A stretch of 64,000 bases of DNA from an uncultured Lachnospiraceae bacterium (GTDB lineage Bacteria; Bacillota; Clostridia; Lachnospirales; Lachnospiraceae): assembly GCA_947594855.1 (NCBI GenBank), contig CANQEL010000002.1:168438-232437 (forward strand). The letters run 5' to 3'. The translations under genes and the position numbers were made by a program. Each line of letters starts with the position of its first letter. Positions within the stretch are counted from its first letter, which is position 1. This document shows positions 20,628-30,029 of the stretch, piece after piece. The notes beneath the pieces were generated by a model. The model was not told the origin of the DNA, did not search any database, and worked only from the letters and a program-made list of their open reading frames with translations.

Positions 20628-22043
20628 ATGTATAATGTCCGTTCAATGAAAGCGGAGGAATTTATATGTCATGACGAAGTCATGGCATCACTTGAATATG
20701 CGGATGCAAATAAGGATAACGCAGAACTTATAGATTCAATTATAAATAAAGCAAAAGAAAGAAAAGGGCTTTCGCACAGGGAGGCGTCAGTGCTTCTTGC
20801 ATGTGACATTCCGGAAAAGGTTCAGGAGCTCTATGAGCTTGCGGAACAGATAAAGAAAGATTTTTATGGAAACAGGATAGTAATGTTTGCTCCTCTTTAT
20901 CTGTCAAATTACTGCGTAAATGGATGTGTGTATTGTCCGTATCATATAAAAAACAGACATATGGCACGAAAGAAGCTTACACAGGAGGAAGTGGCAAGAG
21001 AGGTTATTGCGCTTCAGGACATGGGGCATAAGCGTCTTGCGATTGAGGCGGGTGAGGACCCGGTTAATAATCCTATTGAGTATATTCTGGAGTGTATAGA
21101 TACAATATATGGAGTCAGACATAAAAACGGCGCGATAAGGCGTGTAAATGTAAATATTGCGGCTACAACGACAGATAATTATAAGAAACTTAAAGATGCA
21201 GGAATAGGCACCTATATATTGTTTCAGGAAACATACAATAAGGAAAGTTATGAGAAACTTCATCCTACGGGTCCGAAACATGACTATGCATATCATACTG
21301 AGGCGATGGATCGCGCAATGAGCGCAGGAATAGATGATGTCGGACTTGGCGTATTGTTTGGACTTGAATTGTACAGATATGAATACTGCGCGCTTCTTAT
21401 GCATGCAGAACATCTGGAGGCTGTTTTTGGTGTGGGTCCGCATACAATATCAGTTCCGAGAATAAAACATGCGGATGATATTGATCCGGGTGCGTTTGAT
21501 AATTCAATAAGTGATGAAATATTCTGTAAGATAGCTGCACTTATAAGGATAGCCGTTCCGTACACCGGCATGATTATATCGACCAGGGAAAGCGAAACGG
21601 TACGTGAGAATATTATAAAACTTGGGGTATCACAGATATCGGGCGGCTCAAGAACGAGTGTCGGAGGATACTGCGAGGATGAACGCCCGCATGATACTGA
21701 GCAGTTTGATGTATCTGATACAAGAAGTCTTGATGATGTGGTGAACTGGCTTATGAGGACCGGTTATATTCCGTCATTTTGTACGGCATGTTACAGGGAA
21801 GGAAGAACCGGAGACAGATTTATGTCGCTGTGTAAGAGCGGGCAGATTCAGAATTGCTGTCACCCTAATGCGCTTATGACGCTTAAAGAGTATCTGAACG
21901 ACTACGCATCTGATGATACAAGGCGTATAGGGAATGAACTTATTGAAAGAGAGCTTGCGAATATAAGTAACGGTAAAGTAAGGGAAATATGCAGACAAAA
22001 CCTGAAAAAAATTGACAGCGGAATCAGGGATTTCAGGTTTTAA
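20628..22043 (+). CDS. hydG: [FeFe] hydrogenase H-cluster radical SAM maturase HydG
   Basis: Radical SAM tyrosine lyase that supplies CO and cyanide ligands (as an Fe(CO)2(CN) synthon) for the hydrogenase H-cluster. 471 aa from ATG 20628, which has GGGAG nine bases upstream; ATG 20607 is in frame but lies before that site. The SAM-cluster motif CVNGCVYC is at about 95-102. The C-terminal auxiliary cluster ligands are in FCTACYREGR and the following CKSGQIQNCC segment (about 387-415). HydF follows after 26 bp. HydE, the third maturase, and the hydrogenase itself are not in the window and must be elsewhere. Confidence 0.95.
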   Translation: MYNVRSMKAEEFICHDEVMASLEYADANKDNAELIDSIINKAKERKGLSHREASVLLACDIPEKVQELYELAEQIKKDFYGNRIVMFAPLYLSNYCVNGCVYCPYHIKNRHMARKKLTQEEVAREVIALQDMGHKRLAIEAGEDPVNNPIEYILECIDTIYGVRHKNGAIRRVNVNIAATTTDNYKKLKDAGIGTYILFQETYNKESYEKLHPTGPKHDYAYHTEAMDRAMSAGIDDVGLGVLFGLELYRYEYCALLMHAEHLEAVFGVGPHTISVPRIKHADDIDPGAFDNSISDEIFCKIAALIRIAVPYTGMIISTRESETVRENIIKLGVSQISGGSRTSVGGYCEDERPHDTEQFDVSDTRSLDDVVNWLMRTGYIPSFCTACYREGRTGDRFMSLCKSGQIQNCCHPNALMTLKEYLNDYASDDTRRIGNELIERELANISNGKVREICRQNLKKIDSGIRDFRF

Positions 22044-22069
22044 TATAAATTGTATCCGGAGGTATTTAT

Positions 22070-23254
22070 ATGAGCTTAAACTCTGTACCGAATTCAGAGA
22101 GGATTCATATAGGTTTTTTTGGTAGAAGAAATGCAGGTAAATCCAGTATTGTCAATGCCATAACCAATCAGAAACTGTCGGTGGTATCGGATATAGCGGG
22201 AACTACTACAGACCCTGTGAAAAAAGCAATGGAGCTTCTTCCGATAGGACCGGTTCTTATTATTGATACGCCGGGATTTGATGATGAAGGAGAGCTGGGC
22301 AGGCTCAGGGTTAATACGACACAAAGGATACTTAACAGTGTAGATATTGCAGTGCTGGTTATAGATAGTGAATGTGGAAAAAGTCCTGTGGATGAAAAGC
22401 TTATCAATATATTTAATGATAAATCAATACCTTACATAACTGTCTATAATAAATCAGATATTGCAGTTGGTATGCCGGATGCTAAAAAGAATGAGATAGC
22501 AGTAAGCGCTCTTTTGGGCACCGGTATAAATGAACTTAAGGAACTTATTGGTTCAATGTATATACAAAAGAATGAGAGAAAATTTGTTGCAGATATTATT
22601 AATCCGGGTGAATATGTTGTGCTTGTGGTTCCAATAGATTCTGCTGCGCCAAAAGGAAGACTTATACTTCCCCAGCAGCAGGCTATAAGGGATATTCTTG
22701 ATGCAGGAGCATATGCTGTAGCTGTAAAAGATGACGGGCTTGAAGAAGTTCTACATAATATGGCAATAAAACCTTCGCTTGTAATAACCGACAGCCAGGT
22801 ATTTGAAAGGGTTAATCAGATTGTTCCGAAAGATATCATGCTTACGTCTTTTAGCATATTGATGGCAAGGTATAAAGGATTTCTTGATATAGCCGCAGAA
22901 GGCGTGACAGCAATTGATTCGCTTAAGGATGGTGATACTGTCCTTATATCAGAAGGCTGTACGCATCACAGGCAATGTGATGATATAGGCACTGTAAAGC
23001 TTCCAGCATGGCTTAATAGTTATACAGGCTGCGAACTTTCATATGAATTTACAAGCGGGACAGGTTTTTGTGATTCTCTGGAAAAATACAGTCTTATTAT
23101 TCATTGTGGAGGATGTATGCTTAATGAACGTGAGATTATGAACAGGATGCATGCTGCATATGAATACGGTGTTCCGATTACAAATTACGGTATTGCGATA
23201 GCGCATATGAAAGGAATTTTAAAACGCAGTATGGAATGTTTTAAAATACTTTGA
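22070..23254 (+). CDS. hydF: [FeFe] hydrogenase H-cluster maturation GTPase HydF
   Basis: Scaffold on which the diiron subcluster is assembled and handed to the hydrogenase. 394 aa. The N-terminal GTPase has G1 GRRNAGKSS (about 18-26), SDIAGTTTDP, G3 DTPGFDDEG and G4 NKSD. A dimerisation domain follows, then the cluster-binding domain with CTHHRQCDD (about 300) and IHCGGCML (about 344), the conserved HydF cysteines and histidine. GGAGG precedes the ATG. Last gene of the RHH-trmO-hydG-hydF unit; no obvious terminator before the kinase gene 57 bp on. Confidence 0.95.
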   Translation: MSLNSVPNSERIHIGFFGRRNAGKSSIVNAITNQKLSVVSDIAGTTTDPVKKAMELLPIGPVLIIDTPGFDDEGELGRLRVNTTQRILNSVDIAVLVIDSECGKSPVDEKLINIFNDKSIPYITVYNKSDIAVGMPDAKKNEIAVSALLGTGINELKELIGSMYIQKNERKFVADIINPGEYVVLVVPIDSAAPKGRLILPQQQAIRDILDAGAYAVAVKDDGLEEVLHNMAIKPSLVITDSQVFERVNQIVPKDIMLTSFSILMARYKGFLDIAAEGVTAIDSLKDGDTVLISEGCTHHRQCDDIGTVKLPAWLNSYTGCELSYEFTSGTGFCDSLEKYSLIIHCGGCMLNEREIMNRMHAAYEYGVPITNYGIAIAHMKGILKRSMECFKIL

Positions 23255-23311
23255 AATAATGGTGTAAATGGTGTAAAATGTAAATAGCTCAAATTAACAG
23301 GAGGTTTTTTT

Positions 23312-24913
23312 ATGGAGGGAAAATACGATATTAAGGGTTTTATTGAAGAAGGTAATGCGATTCTTGGTATTGAATTCGGTTCAACAAGAATTAAGGCAGT
23401 GCTCATAGGTAAAGAAAATGAGCCCATTGCACAGGGAAGCCATGACTGGGAAAACAGGCTTGAGAACGGAATATGGACATATAGCGAAGATGATATATGG
23501 ACAGGCCTTCAGGACTGTTATGCAGACATGAAAAAAGATGTACAGAAACTGTACGGTACGGATGTTACAAGTCTTAAAGCGATAGGATTCAGCGCAATGA
23601 TGCATGGTTATCTTGCATTTAATAAAGACGGTAAACTTCTGGTTCCGTTCAGGACATGGAGAAATACGATAACGGAAAAAGCTTCACAGGAACTTTCGCA
23701 GCTTTTTGGTTTTAATATACCTCAGAGATGGAGTATAGCACATCTTTATCAGGCAATATTAAATGGTGAAGAACATGTTAAGGATATTGATTTCCAGACG
23801 ACGCTTGCAGGTTATGTTCACTGGAAACTGACAGGCGAAAAAGTACTTGGAGTGGGAGAAGCTTCGGGAATGTTCCCTATAGACAGCAGCACAGGTACAT
23901 ATAACAGCAAAATGGTTAGTCAGTTTGATGAACTTATTGCAGGAAAAGGAATTAATCTTAAGATTAATGATATTTTCCCTAAAGTACTTAATGCAGGTGA
24001 TGATGCAGGAGTACTTACTGACGAGGGAGCTAAGCTTCTTGATGTTTCAGGCTCGCTTAAAGGAGGAATTAAACTCTGTCCTCCTGAAGGTGATGCAGGA
24101 ACAGGTATGGTAGCAACAAACAGTGTTGCAAAGCGTACAGGTAACGTATCGGCAGGAACATCTGTATTTGCAATGGTTGTTCTCGAAAATGAACTTAGTA
24201 AAGCATATGAAGCTATTGATCTTGTAACCACTCCTTCAGGAGACCCGGTTGCAATGGTTCACTGTAATAACTGTACGTCAGACCTTAATGCATGGGTAAA
24301 TATATTCAAAGAATTTGCAGAGGCATTTGGCGTAGAAGTAGATATGAACAAGCTCTTTGGAACGCTTTATAATAAAGCTCTTGAAGGAGATGCAGACTGC
24401 GGCGGACTTCTTGCTTATAACTATTTCTCAGGAGAGCATATTACCGGATTTGAAGAAGGAAGGCCGTTATTTGTAAGGACTCCCGACAGCAGATTCAATC
24501 TTGCAAACTTTATGAGAGTGAATTTGTTTACTGCGCTTGGAGCTCTTAAGACAGGATGCGATATACTTCTTAAGCAGGAAAAAGTTAAAGTAGATAATAT
24601 TACCGGACACGGCGGATTGTTTAAGACGAAGGGCGTAGGCCAGAGAATACTGGCAGCAGCCATGAACGCGCCCGTATCGGTTATGGAAACTGCCGGTGAA
24701 GGCGGAGCATGGGGAATTGCCCTGCTTGCATCTTACATGGTAAATAAGGAAGGAAAATCACTTGCCGAATTCCTTGACGAGAAAGTATTTGCAGGAGAGA
24801 AGGGAGTTCAGATGTCGCCGGATGCTTCGGATGTAGAGGGATTTGATAAGTTTATTGAACGTTATCTGGGCGGACTTCCTATTGAGAGGGCAGCAGTTGA
24901 TTCGCTGAAGTAA
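23312..24913 (+). CDS. FGGY-family carbohydrate kinase (xylulokinase-like)
   Basis: Cytosolic sugar kinase of 533 aa. The actin-like ATPase fold is shown by [15 protein letters not shown] (about 18-32, phosphate-1 motif), [12 protein letters not shown] (about 92), the [12 protein letters not shown] phosphate-2 stretch (about 270) and [24 protein letters not shown] with [15 protein letters not shown] (about 432-475, adenosine site). Family members phosphorylate xylulose, ribulose, gluconate, glycerol or fuculose; the exact sugar is not readable. The xylanase 4 kb upstream makes a pentose attractive, but they are not in one operon. AGGAGG precedes the start. A hairpin terminator closes the gene. 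Confidence 0.88.
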   Translation: MEGKYDIKGFIEEGNAILGIEFGSTRIKAVLIGKENEPIAQGSHDWENRLENGIWTYSEDDIWTGLQDCYADMKKDVQKLYGTDVTSLKAIGFSAMMHGYLAFNKDGKLLVPFRTWRNTITEKASQELSQLFGFNIPQRWSIAHLYQAILNGEEHVKDIDFQTTLAGYVHWKLTGEKVLGVGEASGMFPIDSSTGTYNSKMVSQFDELIAGKGINLKINDIFPKVLNAGDDAGVLTDEGAKLLDVSGSLKGGIKLCPPEGDAGTGMVATNSVAKRTGNVSAGTSVFAMVVLENELSKAYEAIDLVTTPSGDPVAMVHCNNCTSDLNAWVNIFKEFAEAFGVEVDMNKLFGTLYNKALEGDADCGGLLAYNYFSGEHITGFEEGRPLFVRTPDSRFNLANFMRVNLFTALGALKTGCDILLKQEKVKVDNITGHGGLFKTKGVGQRILAAAMNAPVSVMETAGEGGAWGIALLASYMVNKEGKSLAEFLDEKVFAGEKGVQMSPDASDVEGFDKFIERYLGGLPIERAAVDSLK

Positions 24914-24936
24914 AGAGGATTATATAGGTATATAAT

Positions 24937-24974
24937 AAAAAACAGCTATGGTTGTGACACTATAGCTGTTTTTT
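24937..24974. terminator. Terminator, able to work in both directions
   Basis: AAAAAACAGCTAT (24937-24949) pairs perfectly with ATAGCTGTTTTTT (24962-24974) around a 12-base loop, with A-run and T-run on either side. It marks the left border of the restriction-modification cluster. Confidence 0.88.
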
Positions 24975-25083
24975 GTAATACTGGCGAGGAACTTAGAAAA
25001 GAATGCAAAAGAATGCTTTGATACATTGACAAACTACAATATATAGGGTAGAATCAGATAAAAGAATGCAAAGGAGATGGCTT

Positions 25084-25323
25084 ATGAGATACACATATTT
25101 AGACTTAATTGAAGAAGTTCTTAGAAATGAAAAAAGAGAAATGACACTTAGGGAAATATGGGAAGTTGCTGAAAGAAAAGGATATAGTAAGAAACTTATG
25201 TCCATAGGGAAAACCCCGGTTAATACTATGAATGCATGTATAAGAAAACATATCGAAAAATCTAAGAATGTTAAGTTTAAACAAACGTCAAAGAATCCTG
25301 CATTGTATTACTTGAATAACTAG
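25084..25323 (+). CDS. Stand-alone HARE-HTH domain protein
   Basis: 79 aa from ATG 25084, with AAGGAG seven to eight bases upstream. The whole protein is one winged-helix HARE-HTH domain: TYLDLIEEVLRNEKREMTLREIWEVAERKG, then GKTPVNTMNACIRKHIE and a C-terminal strand NPALYYL. In eukaryotes this domain occurs in ASXL and HB1 proteins; in bacteria it is mostly fused to restriction enzymes, helicases or RNA polymerase delta, and is thought to sense or bind modified DNA. Here it is free-standing, 16 bp in front of the first DNA methyltransferase, so it may control expression of the cluster or act with the nuclease. Codon use is AT-rich like the rest of the cluster. Confidence 0.75.
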   Translation: MRYTYLDLIEEVLRNEKREMTLREIWEVAERKGYSKKLMSIGKTPVNTMNACIRKHIEKSKNVKFKQTSKNPALYYLNN

Positions 25324-25339
25324 AGAAAGGTATGTTGCA

Positions 25340-26206
25340 ATGATTAATGATTATATAAATACCGTTTTTAATGCAGATTGTCTTGACGGGATGAAAGGTA
25401 TGCCAGATAATTCGGTTGATCTGGTTATTGCCGATCCGCCGTATAATCTGTCTAAAGGCGCAAAGTGGAAATGGGATAATAGTGTTATTTTAAAGGGAAT
25501 GGGAGGAAATTGGAATAAAGTAATGGTTGATTGGGACAATATGTCCTTTGAAGATTACTGGAATTTTACAATTCAATGGATATCAGAAGTAAAAAGGATT
25601 TTAAAACCTACTGGTTCTGTGTGGATTTTTGGAACATATCATAATATGGGAATTATCAATGTAGTTTGTCAAATGTTGGAAGTAGAAATAATTAATGAGA
25701 TTGTATGGTTTAAGCGCAATGCATTTCCGAACCTTTCCGGTAGAAGGTTTACAGCTAGTCATGAGACTATTTTATGGGCACATTCTGGAGGTAAAAAAAG
25801 ACAGTATTATTATGATTATGAATATATAAAGAATACGGATTTTCCAGAAGATTTGATTAAGCAGCCGGGTAAGCAAATGAGAACTGTATGGGATATTCCA
25901 AATAATAAGTCCAAGGAAGAGCTGGCATATGGAAAACATCCGACACAAAAGCCAATAAGATTATTGAAGAGAATGATTTTATCATCAACAAAAGAAGGTG
26001 ATATGGTATTTACGCCATTTAGTGGTTCTGGGAGCGAGTGTGTAGCAGCGAAGATGTGTGGAAGAAATTATTGTGGATTTGAAATAAATAAAGAATATTA
26101 TAATATTTCATTAGAAAGAATAAAACATTGTGAAGGAGAGAATATTCAAATTAGCTTTTTTGAGAAAGGTGTGTGTGAAAATAATACGAATGGAACCGGT
26201 AATTAA
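25340..26206 (+). CDS. DNA methyltransferase, beta class (DpnA-like), M1 of the restriction cluster
   Basis: 288 aa SAM-dependent amino-methyltransferase. The catalytic motif ADPPYNLS (about 31-38) comes before the SAM motif FTPFSGSGSECVAAKMCGRNYCGFE (about 218-242), which is the beta-class order. The middle block NAFPNLSGRRFTASHETILWA, followed by GKQMRTVW and GKHPTQKP, is strikingly like DpnA of the DpnII system, an adenine methylase that also works on single-stranded DNA. A GAAAGG site lies before the ATG. The next methyltransferase overlaps its end, so the two are co-translated. Target sequence not predictable. Confidence 0.9.
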   Translation: MINDYINTVFNADCLDGMKGMPDNSVDLVIADPPYNLSKGAKWKWDNSVILKGMGGNWNKVMVDWDNMSFEDYWNFTIQWISEVKRILKPTGSVWIFGTYHNMGIINVVCQMLEVEIINEIVWFKRNAFPNLSGRRFTASHETILWAHSGGKKRQYYYDYEYIKNTDFPEDLIKQPGKQMRTVWDIPNNKSKEELAYGKHPTQKPIRLLKRMILSSTKEGDMVFTPFSGSGSECVAAKMCGRNYCGFEINKEYYNISLERIKHCEGENIQISFFEKGVCENNTNGTGN

Positions 26207-26987
26207 ATGGAGTGGCAGTAAAAGGTCACAGGCACAGGAAATAATTAAGAAATTTGAAAAATTTGAATGTTATTATGAACCATTTCTAGGCGGAGGTTCT
26301 GTTATGTATGAAGTTAATCCGTCAAGTGCTATTTGTGGGGATATTTGTGAACCATTAATTGGATTTTGGAAAGTGCTTCAAAGTAATCCTCAGGATCTGA
26401 TAAAATTTTATTCTGATGAATGGAATCGTTTACAAAAAGACGGTTATGAAGTTTATTATGATATACGCTCTAGGTTTAATAAGGATAAGTCACCGTTAGA
26501 TTTGTTGTTTTTATCACGTACTTGCGTAAATGGATTGATAAGATTTAATGCAAACGGAGAGTTTAATAATTCGTTTCACCATACACGAAAAGGAATAGAC
26601 CCCAAACATTTTGAAAAGATTGTTTATGACTGGAATGAGAGAATTAAAAATGTTCAATTTGTGTTTGGAGATTATAGAGAGACGACTCAAACGGCTACAA
26701 AGAATGATATAATTTATTTGGATCCTCCTTATGAGAATACTAAAGGAAGATACTATGGAACTATTGATTATAAGGAGTTTTACCGATATTTGGATGAATT
26801 AAATAAAAAGGGGATTAGATATGTATTATCATTTGATGGTGTCCGTGGTGATAAAAAGTATGCGACAGGTATACCTAAGGAACTATATGTAAAGAAGTTT
26901 CTAATCGCTTCAGGGAATTCTTCCTTTAAAAAAGTTATGGATAAGAGTAATGAACAAGTATATGAAGCTTTATATTTGAACTGGTAA
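26175..26987 (+). CDS. Dam-type DNA adenine methyltransferase, alpha class, M2 of the restriction cluster
   Basis: About 270 aa D12-class N6-adenine methyltransferase. Motifs run WSGSKRSQ (SAM region), EPFLGGGSVMYE (motif I), then YLDPPYEN (motif IV, about 182), the alpha-class order. The start is uncertain: GTG 26175 has GAGAAAGG five bases upstream, while ATG 26190 gives MEPVIKWSG, the usual family start. Either way the gene overlaps M1 by 17-32 bp in another frame. It ends at a hairpin shared with the convergent nuclease gene. Together with M1 this could methylate both strands of an asymmetric site. Confidence 0.9.
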   Translation: MKIIRMEPVIKWSGSKRSQAQEIIKKFEKFECYYEPFLGGGSVMYEVNPSSAICGDICEPLIGFWKVLQSNPQDLIKFYSDEWNRLQKDGYEVYYDIRSRFNKDKSPLDLLFLSRTCVNGLIRFNANGEFNNSFHHTRKGIDPKHFEKIVYDWNERIKNVQFVFGDYRETTQTATKNDIIYLDPPYENTKGRYYGTIDYKEFYRYLDELNKKGIRYVLSFDGVRGDKKYATGIPKELYVKKFLIASGNSSFKKVMDKSNEQVYEALYLNW

Positions 26988-27007
26988 AAGAATTAATCTC
27001 TTACCAG
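26981..27007. terminator. Inverted repeat between converging M2 and the candidate nuclease gene
   Basis: CTGGTAA (26981-26987) pairs with TTACCAG (27001-27007) around 13 bases; the repeat includes the stop codon of M2. T-runs are weak on both sides, so it may be a modest two-way terminator. Confidence 0.45.
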
Positions 27008-27020
27008 TTTGTTAAATAAT

Positions 27021-29060
27021 TTATATGATATCAAAAATGTTGATTGGCGATTTTCGCAACCGTATCATGTCTTTCAGATAATGAGCCAAAGTATTACCTA
27101 TATCAGAAAAACCTTCTATTTGAACTTTACAGGGAGGAGTAGATGAGTAGTCTATGGCAAATCCCATTAAGACATCACAGTTACATTTATTTGCAATGGT
27201 AGATAAATCAAAACTTGGTGGTGCAAAAAAGCAACCTATAGAAGCGCATATAAAATCAGACATAACTATAGTGGATGTTGAAATAGTCCAAATATTTGAG
27301 TTTAATGGGCGTTCTACACTAGGGCGATATGATAATAAGTCATATATGTATTTTGTGAGCGCAGGACCAATATTTTTTTCTAAATTTCTTGATAATTCCT
27401 TTGATTCGGTGCATATTATTAATGGTTTTTCAAATAAATTGAATAGAATGGTAATATGGTCAGGTCTTTTGCTATCGCTTACACGTGGCAGGGTCAACCA
27501 TCTAAATTCTGTACCAACTGCAGGATTAATACTATTTATTAGCGATATGCCACTCCAATCACCACCTGGAGGATTACAAAATCCCTCAAATGCATTGGGA
27601 ATAATGTAGTTAAAAATAGTGTGTATAAAAGTATCAACATCATTTTCGGTATAATGAGTTGGGTATGGAGAAATAAACATATCTGTTGCCTGCTTTTTCA
27701 CAGATAAGGAAAATGCCTTATTATCACTGTTTGGTATTAAACGAACAATATTGGGAGCTCCAACAACTTTCGGTATCTTTGGTGCGTCAAGTATAATAAA
27801 ATCACTTAATGATACAATAGCGCTCCATAATCCGTTTTCACCAGATAAAGATAGTATGTTTTGGTCTAACTTTTGTATGGTGGATTTCAAAGTTTCACCA
27901 TATACAAATGTAAGAATTTCAGTAGATTCACTGAAAAGCATTGCAATTAGAGGGAGAATACCTCTATCTGGTCGTGCATCATCTCCGTGTGGCTTGAATC
28001 CCTTGAATATGCAAATAATCAAATTGCCTTGGGTAGCTAATTTTGTGTAAAATTCTTCATTCATTTCAGGATAAAGAGTAAGTAACTCATTTGTAAATGC
28101 AATTTTGTTATAATAAGGAATTAAACCAAAAGGCAAATCTTTAGAGGCAATTCCAATGCTATATTTGGTTGCTAAGTTTGCAAAATCTTTGTTGCGGCCG
28201 GTGATTGATTTTTTGGCAATTTTCTTTGTAAAGGGGAAGCGGTTATTCTGCATTGAAAATGCAATGATGTCTCCAGAGTAATCATTTTGTATAGATGACC
28301 AGTCTTCTTTGGTATAACTATTTGGACTGCTTGATGTTGCCATGTAATCCATTATTTTTAAGCTTTTTGTGATTAATGAAGAGTATATAGGAGTTACATC
28401 AGTGTTATATATTAAGCCATAAAGCAATGAATATACATCATTTTCTCCAAATAGTGATGTATCAAAATTTTGTAATGATGAATCAAAAGAAGGTTGGAAC
28501 TCTTCTGATTTGAAATAGACCTGTATGGCAGGATATTTCCAATGCTTTGATGCGTTATAGTAACTATAAGGGATAGCAACATTAGGAAAACGTAGTGCTT
28601 TTCTGTTTCTGTTCTCGTCTAATTCATATTTTACAAAGTCGATGATATATAGATATGGGCAAATATTAGCTCGTGCAGTCGAATATGCTCGCCCGCTACG
28701 TTGCCATGCTTGGTTACCCGCTTGTAATGCGCTACAAAATTCAATAGCAATAAGTATTTTTTCGCCAGTATCGGTTTTCTCTGTTAATAGAACATCCGGA
28801 GTTTCGTTTAGAAAGCTCCCGTTATCTTTTAAAATTTGGAATATGTTGGAAGTCCAGCGGTCACTTGTATTTTTGTTAAAACCAGGGAAATATTCAAAAA
28901 ACAAAATGTCAGAATCGGTGGTAGTTACTTTAACAGATGGACATGCAGGTGAAAGAAAATAGCGTTCTGCTTTTTGTATTTGGATAGATTTTGAGATAAG
29001 GTTGAAGAGACGTTCACATTCAACAATGTTATCTCCGTGTATTCTAAAGTGTTTGATCAT
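27021..29060 (-). CDS. Large protein of the restriction cluster, probable restriction endonuclease
   Basis: 679 aa, family not recognised. It is placed between methyltransferase genes (convergent to M1-M2, upstream of nothing else), where a restriction enzyme is expected. A possible PD-(D/E)xK core is visible at about residues 87-115: TPDVLLTEK, then IAIEFCSALQAGNQAW, then a basic helix QRSGRAYSTARA. The expected Lys after the Glu is replaced (EFC), so the active site is unusual if real. The rest is globular, without transmembrane segments or ATPase motifs, and about 500 residues remain for target recognition. The start has AGGAGGT nine bases upstream. It contains no methyltransferase motifs, so it is not a type IIG fusion. 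Function is inferred from context only. Confidence 0.6.
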   Translation of the reverse strand: MIKHFRIHGDNIVECERLFNLISKSIQIQKAERYFLSPACPSVKVTTTDSDILFFEYFPGFNKNTSDRWTSNIFQILKDNGSFLNETPDVLLTEKTDTGEKILIAIEFCSALQAGNQAWQRSGRAYSTARANICPYLYIIDFVKYELDENRNRKALRFPNVAIPYSYYNASKHWKYPAIQVYFKSEEFQPSFDSSLQNFDTSLFGENDVYSLLYGLIYNTDVTPIYSSLITKSLKIMDYMATSSSPNSYTKEDWSSIQNDYSGDIIAFSMQNNRFPFTKKIAKKSITGRNKDFANLATKYSIGIASKDLPFGLIPYYNKIAFTNELLTLYPEMNEEFYTKLATQGNLIICIFKGFKPHGDDARPDRGILPLIAMLFSESTEILTFVYGETLKSTIQKLDQNILSLSGENGLWSAIVSLSDFIILDAPKIPKVVGAPNIVRLIPNSDNKAFSLSVKKQATDMFISPYPTHYTENDVDTFIHTIFNYIIPNAFEGFCNPPGGDWSGISLINSINPAVGTEFRWLTLPRVSDSKRPDHITILFNLFEKPLIICTESKELSRNLEKNIGPALTKYIYDLLSYRPSVERPLNSNIWTISTSTIVMSDFICASIGCFFAPPSFDLSTIANKCNCDVLMGFAIDYSSTPPCKVQIEGFSDIGNTLAHYLKDMIRLRKSPINIFDII

Positions 29061-29118
29061 AAGTACCTCCTTATGTATGTAATATATTAGTATAGCACAT
29101 ATTTATTGAAAAATAGTG

Positions 29119-29832
29119 CTAAAATTTCGAGAGACGTTTTAGAGATGCATTACAATAATCCTTACAAATATCACATCCTATAAATCTGCGATTCAGATTT
29201 AATGCTGCTTCACCAATAGAACCAACCCCCATAAAAGGATCTAATACTATTTCGTTTGGATTTGACGCTATATTAATCAAATGTTCAATAAGTACAAGGG
29301 GCTTTTGAGTTGGATGATTTGGAAAAGATATTTTTTCAGGATATCGACAAGAAGGACATTCAAAGAAATTGTGCATTTCCTTTTGTCCTAAAAAATTCCA
29401 GGTATGATGCTTGTTCCAAAGACAGACTACTAATTCGCAACTGTTAAGAAAACTGTTTTTATAAACGCTTTCGGTAGGAGTTGTTTTGTGCCATACAAAG
29501 ATTTGAAAAGTTTTGAATTCTTTATCAAAAGCTTCATGCCATTTCCCGAGAAGTGAATAACTTGTAAAAATAAATATATTTCCTTTAGGCGATAATATGC
29601 GTTTGAAGTCATTTACATAATCAAATGGGTTTAATGCTATTTTATCCCATTCGGCAATATCGTTATTGATTGTTTTTCCATTTGTGAGTTTTATGTTACC
29701 GGTAGATCGTTGGGATATATTGTATGGCGGGTCGGTTAAAATAAGATCAATAGAGTTGTTAGGAATTCTTGAGATGAGATTAAGGGCATCTTCATTGAAA
29801 AGTTTGTATTTATTTATATTTGTAGAAAACAT
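29119..29832 (-). CDS. DNA methyltransferase, beta class, M3 of the restriction cluster
   Basis: 237 aa amino-methyltransferase in beta-class order: TDPPYNIS (about 34-41) first and LDPFMGVGSIGEAAL with RRFIGCDI (about 195-220) last. NHPTQKP before the SAM motif is typical. It is shorter than M1 and has a CPSC pair in the middle (about 155) that M1 lacks. GGAGAG precedes the ATG. It is the first gene of the minus-strand pair; the candidate nuclease starts 58 bp after its stop, so methylation would be made before cutting activity, the usual safe order. Confidence 0.9.
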   Translation of the reverse strand: MFSTNINKYKLFNEDALNLISRIPNNSIDLILTDPPYNISQRSTGNIKLTNGKTINNDIAEWDKIALNPFDYVNDFKRILSPKGNIFIFTSYSLLGKWHEAFDKEFKTFQIFVWHKTTPTESVYKNSFLNSCELVVCLWNKHHTWNFLGQKEMHNFFECPSCRYPEKISFPNHPTQKPLVLIEHLINIASNPNEIVLDPFMGVGSIGEAALNLNRRFIGCDICKDYCNASLKRLSKF

Positions 29833-29979
29833 GTACTCTCCTTTCTGTTATAATATTACAGTATATGATAAAATATGGTTCATGTAAAGTAGAAAATTGT
29901 AATACATACTTATTTTTTTGAAAAAAATCGAGTTATAAAACATTTTTTTCAGAATTGAATTAAAACATTTTTGGATTCC

Positions 29980-30005
29980 TGTAAGGTTTTGAGCTCTGTG
30001 AAGTC
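29980..30005 (+). promoter_or_regulatory. Probable ECF-sigma promoter of the sigma/anti-sigma operon
   Basis: TGTAAG (29980-29985), 16 bp with a T-rich start, AGTC (30002-30005). Spacing and bases resemble the TGAAAC-N16-CGTC promoters read by Bacillus ECF sigma factors. It is 25 bp upstream of the sigma gene, which suggests self-activation. Confidence 0.45.
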
Positions 30006-30029
30006 TTATATATGAAGGCAGGTGGTAAA

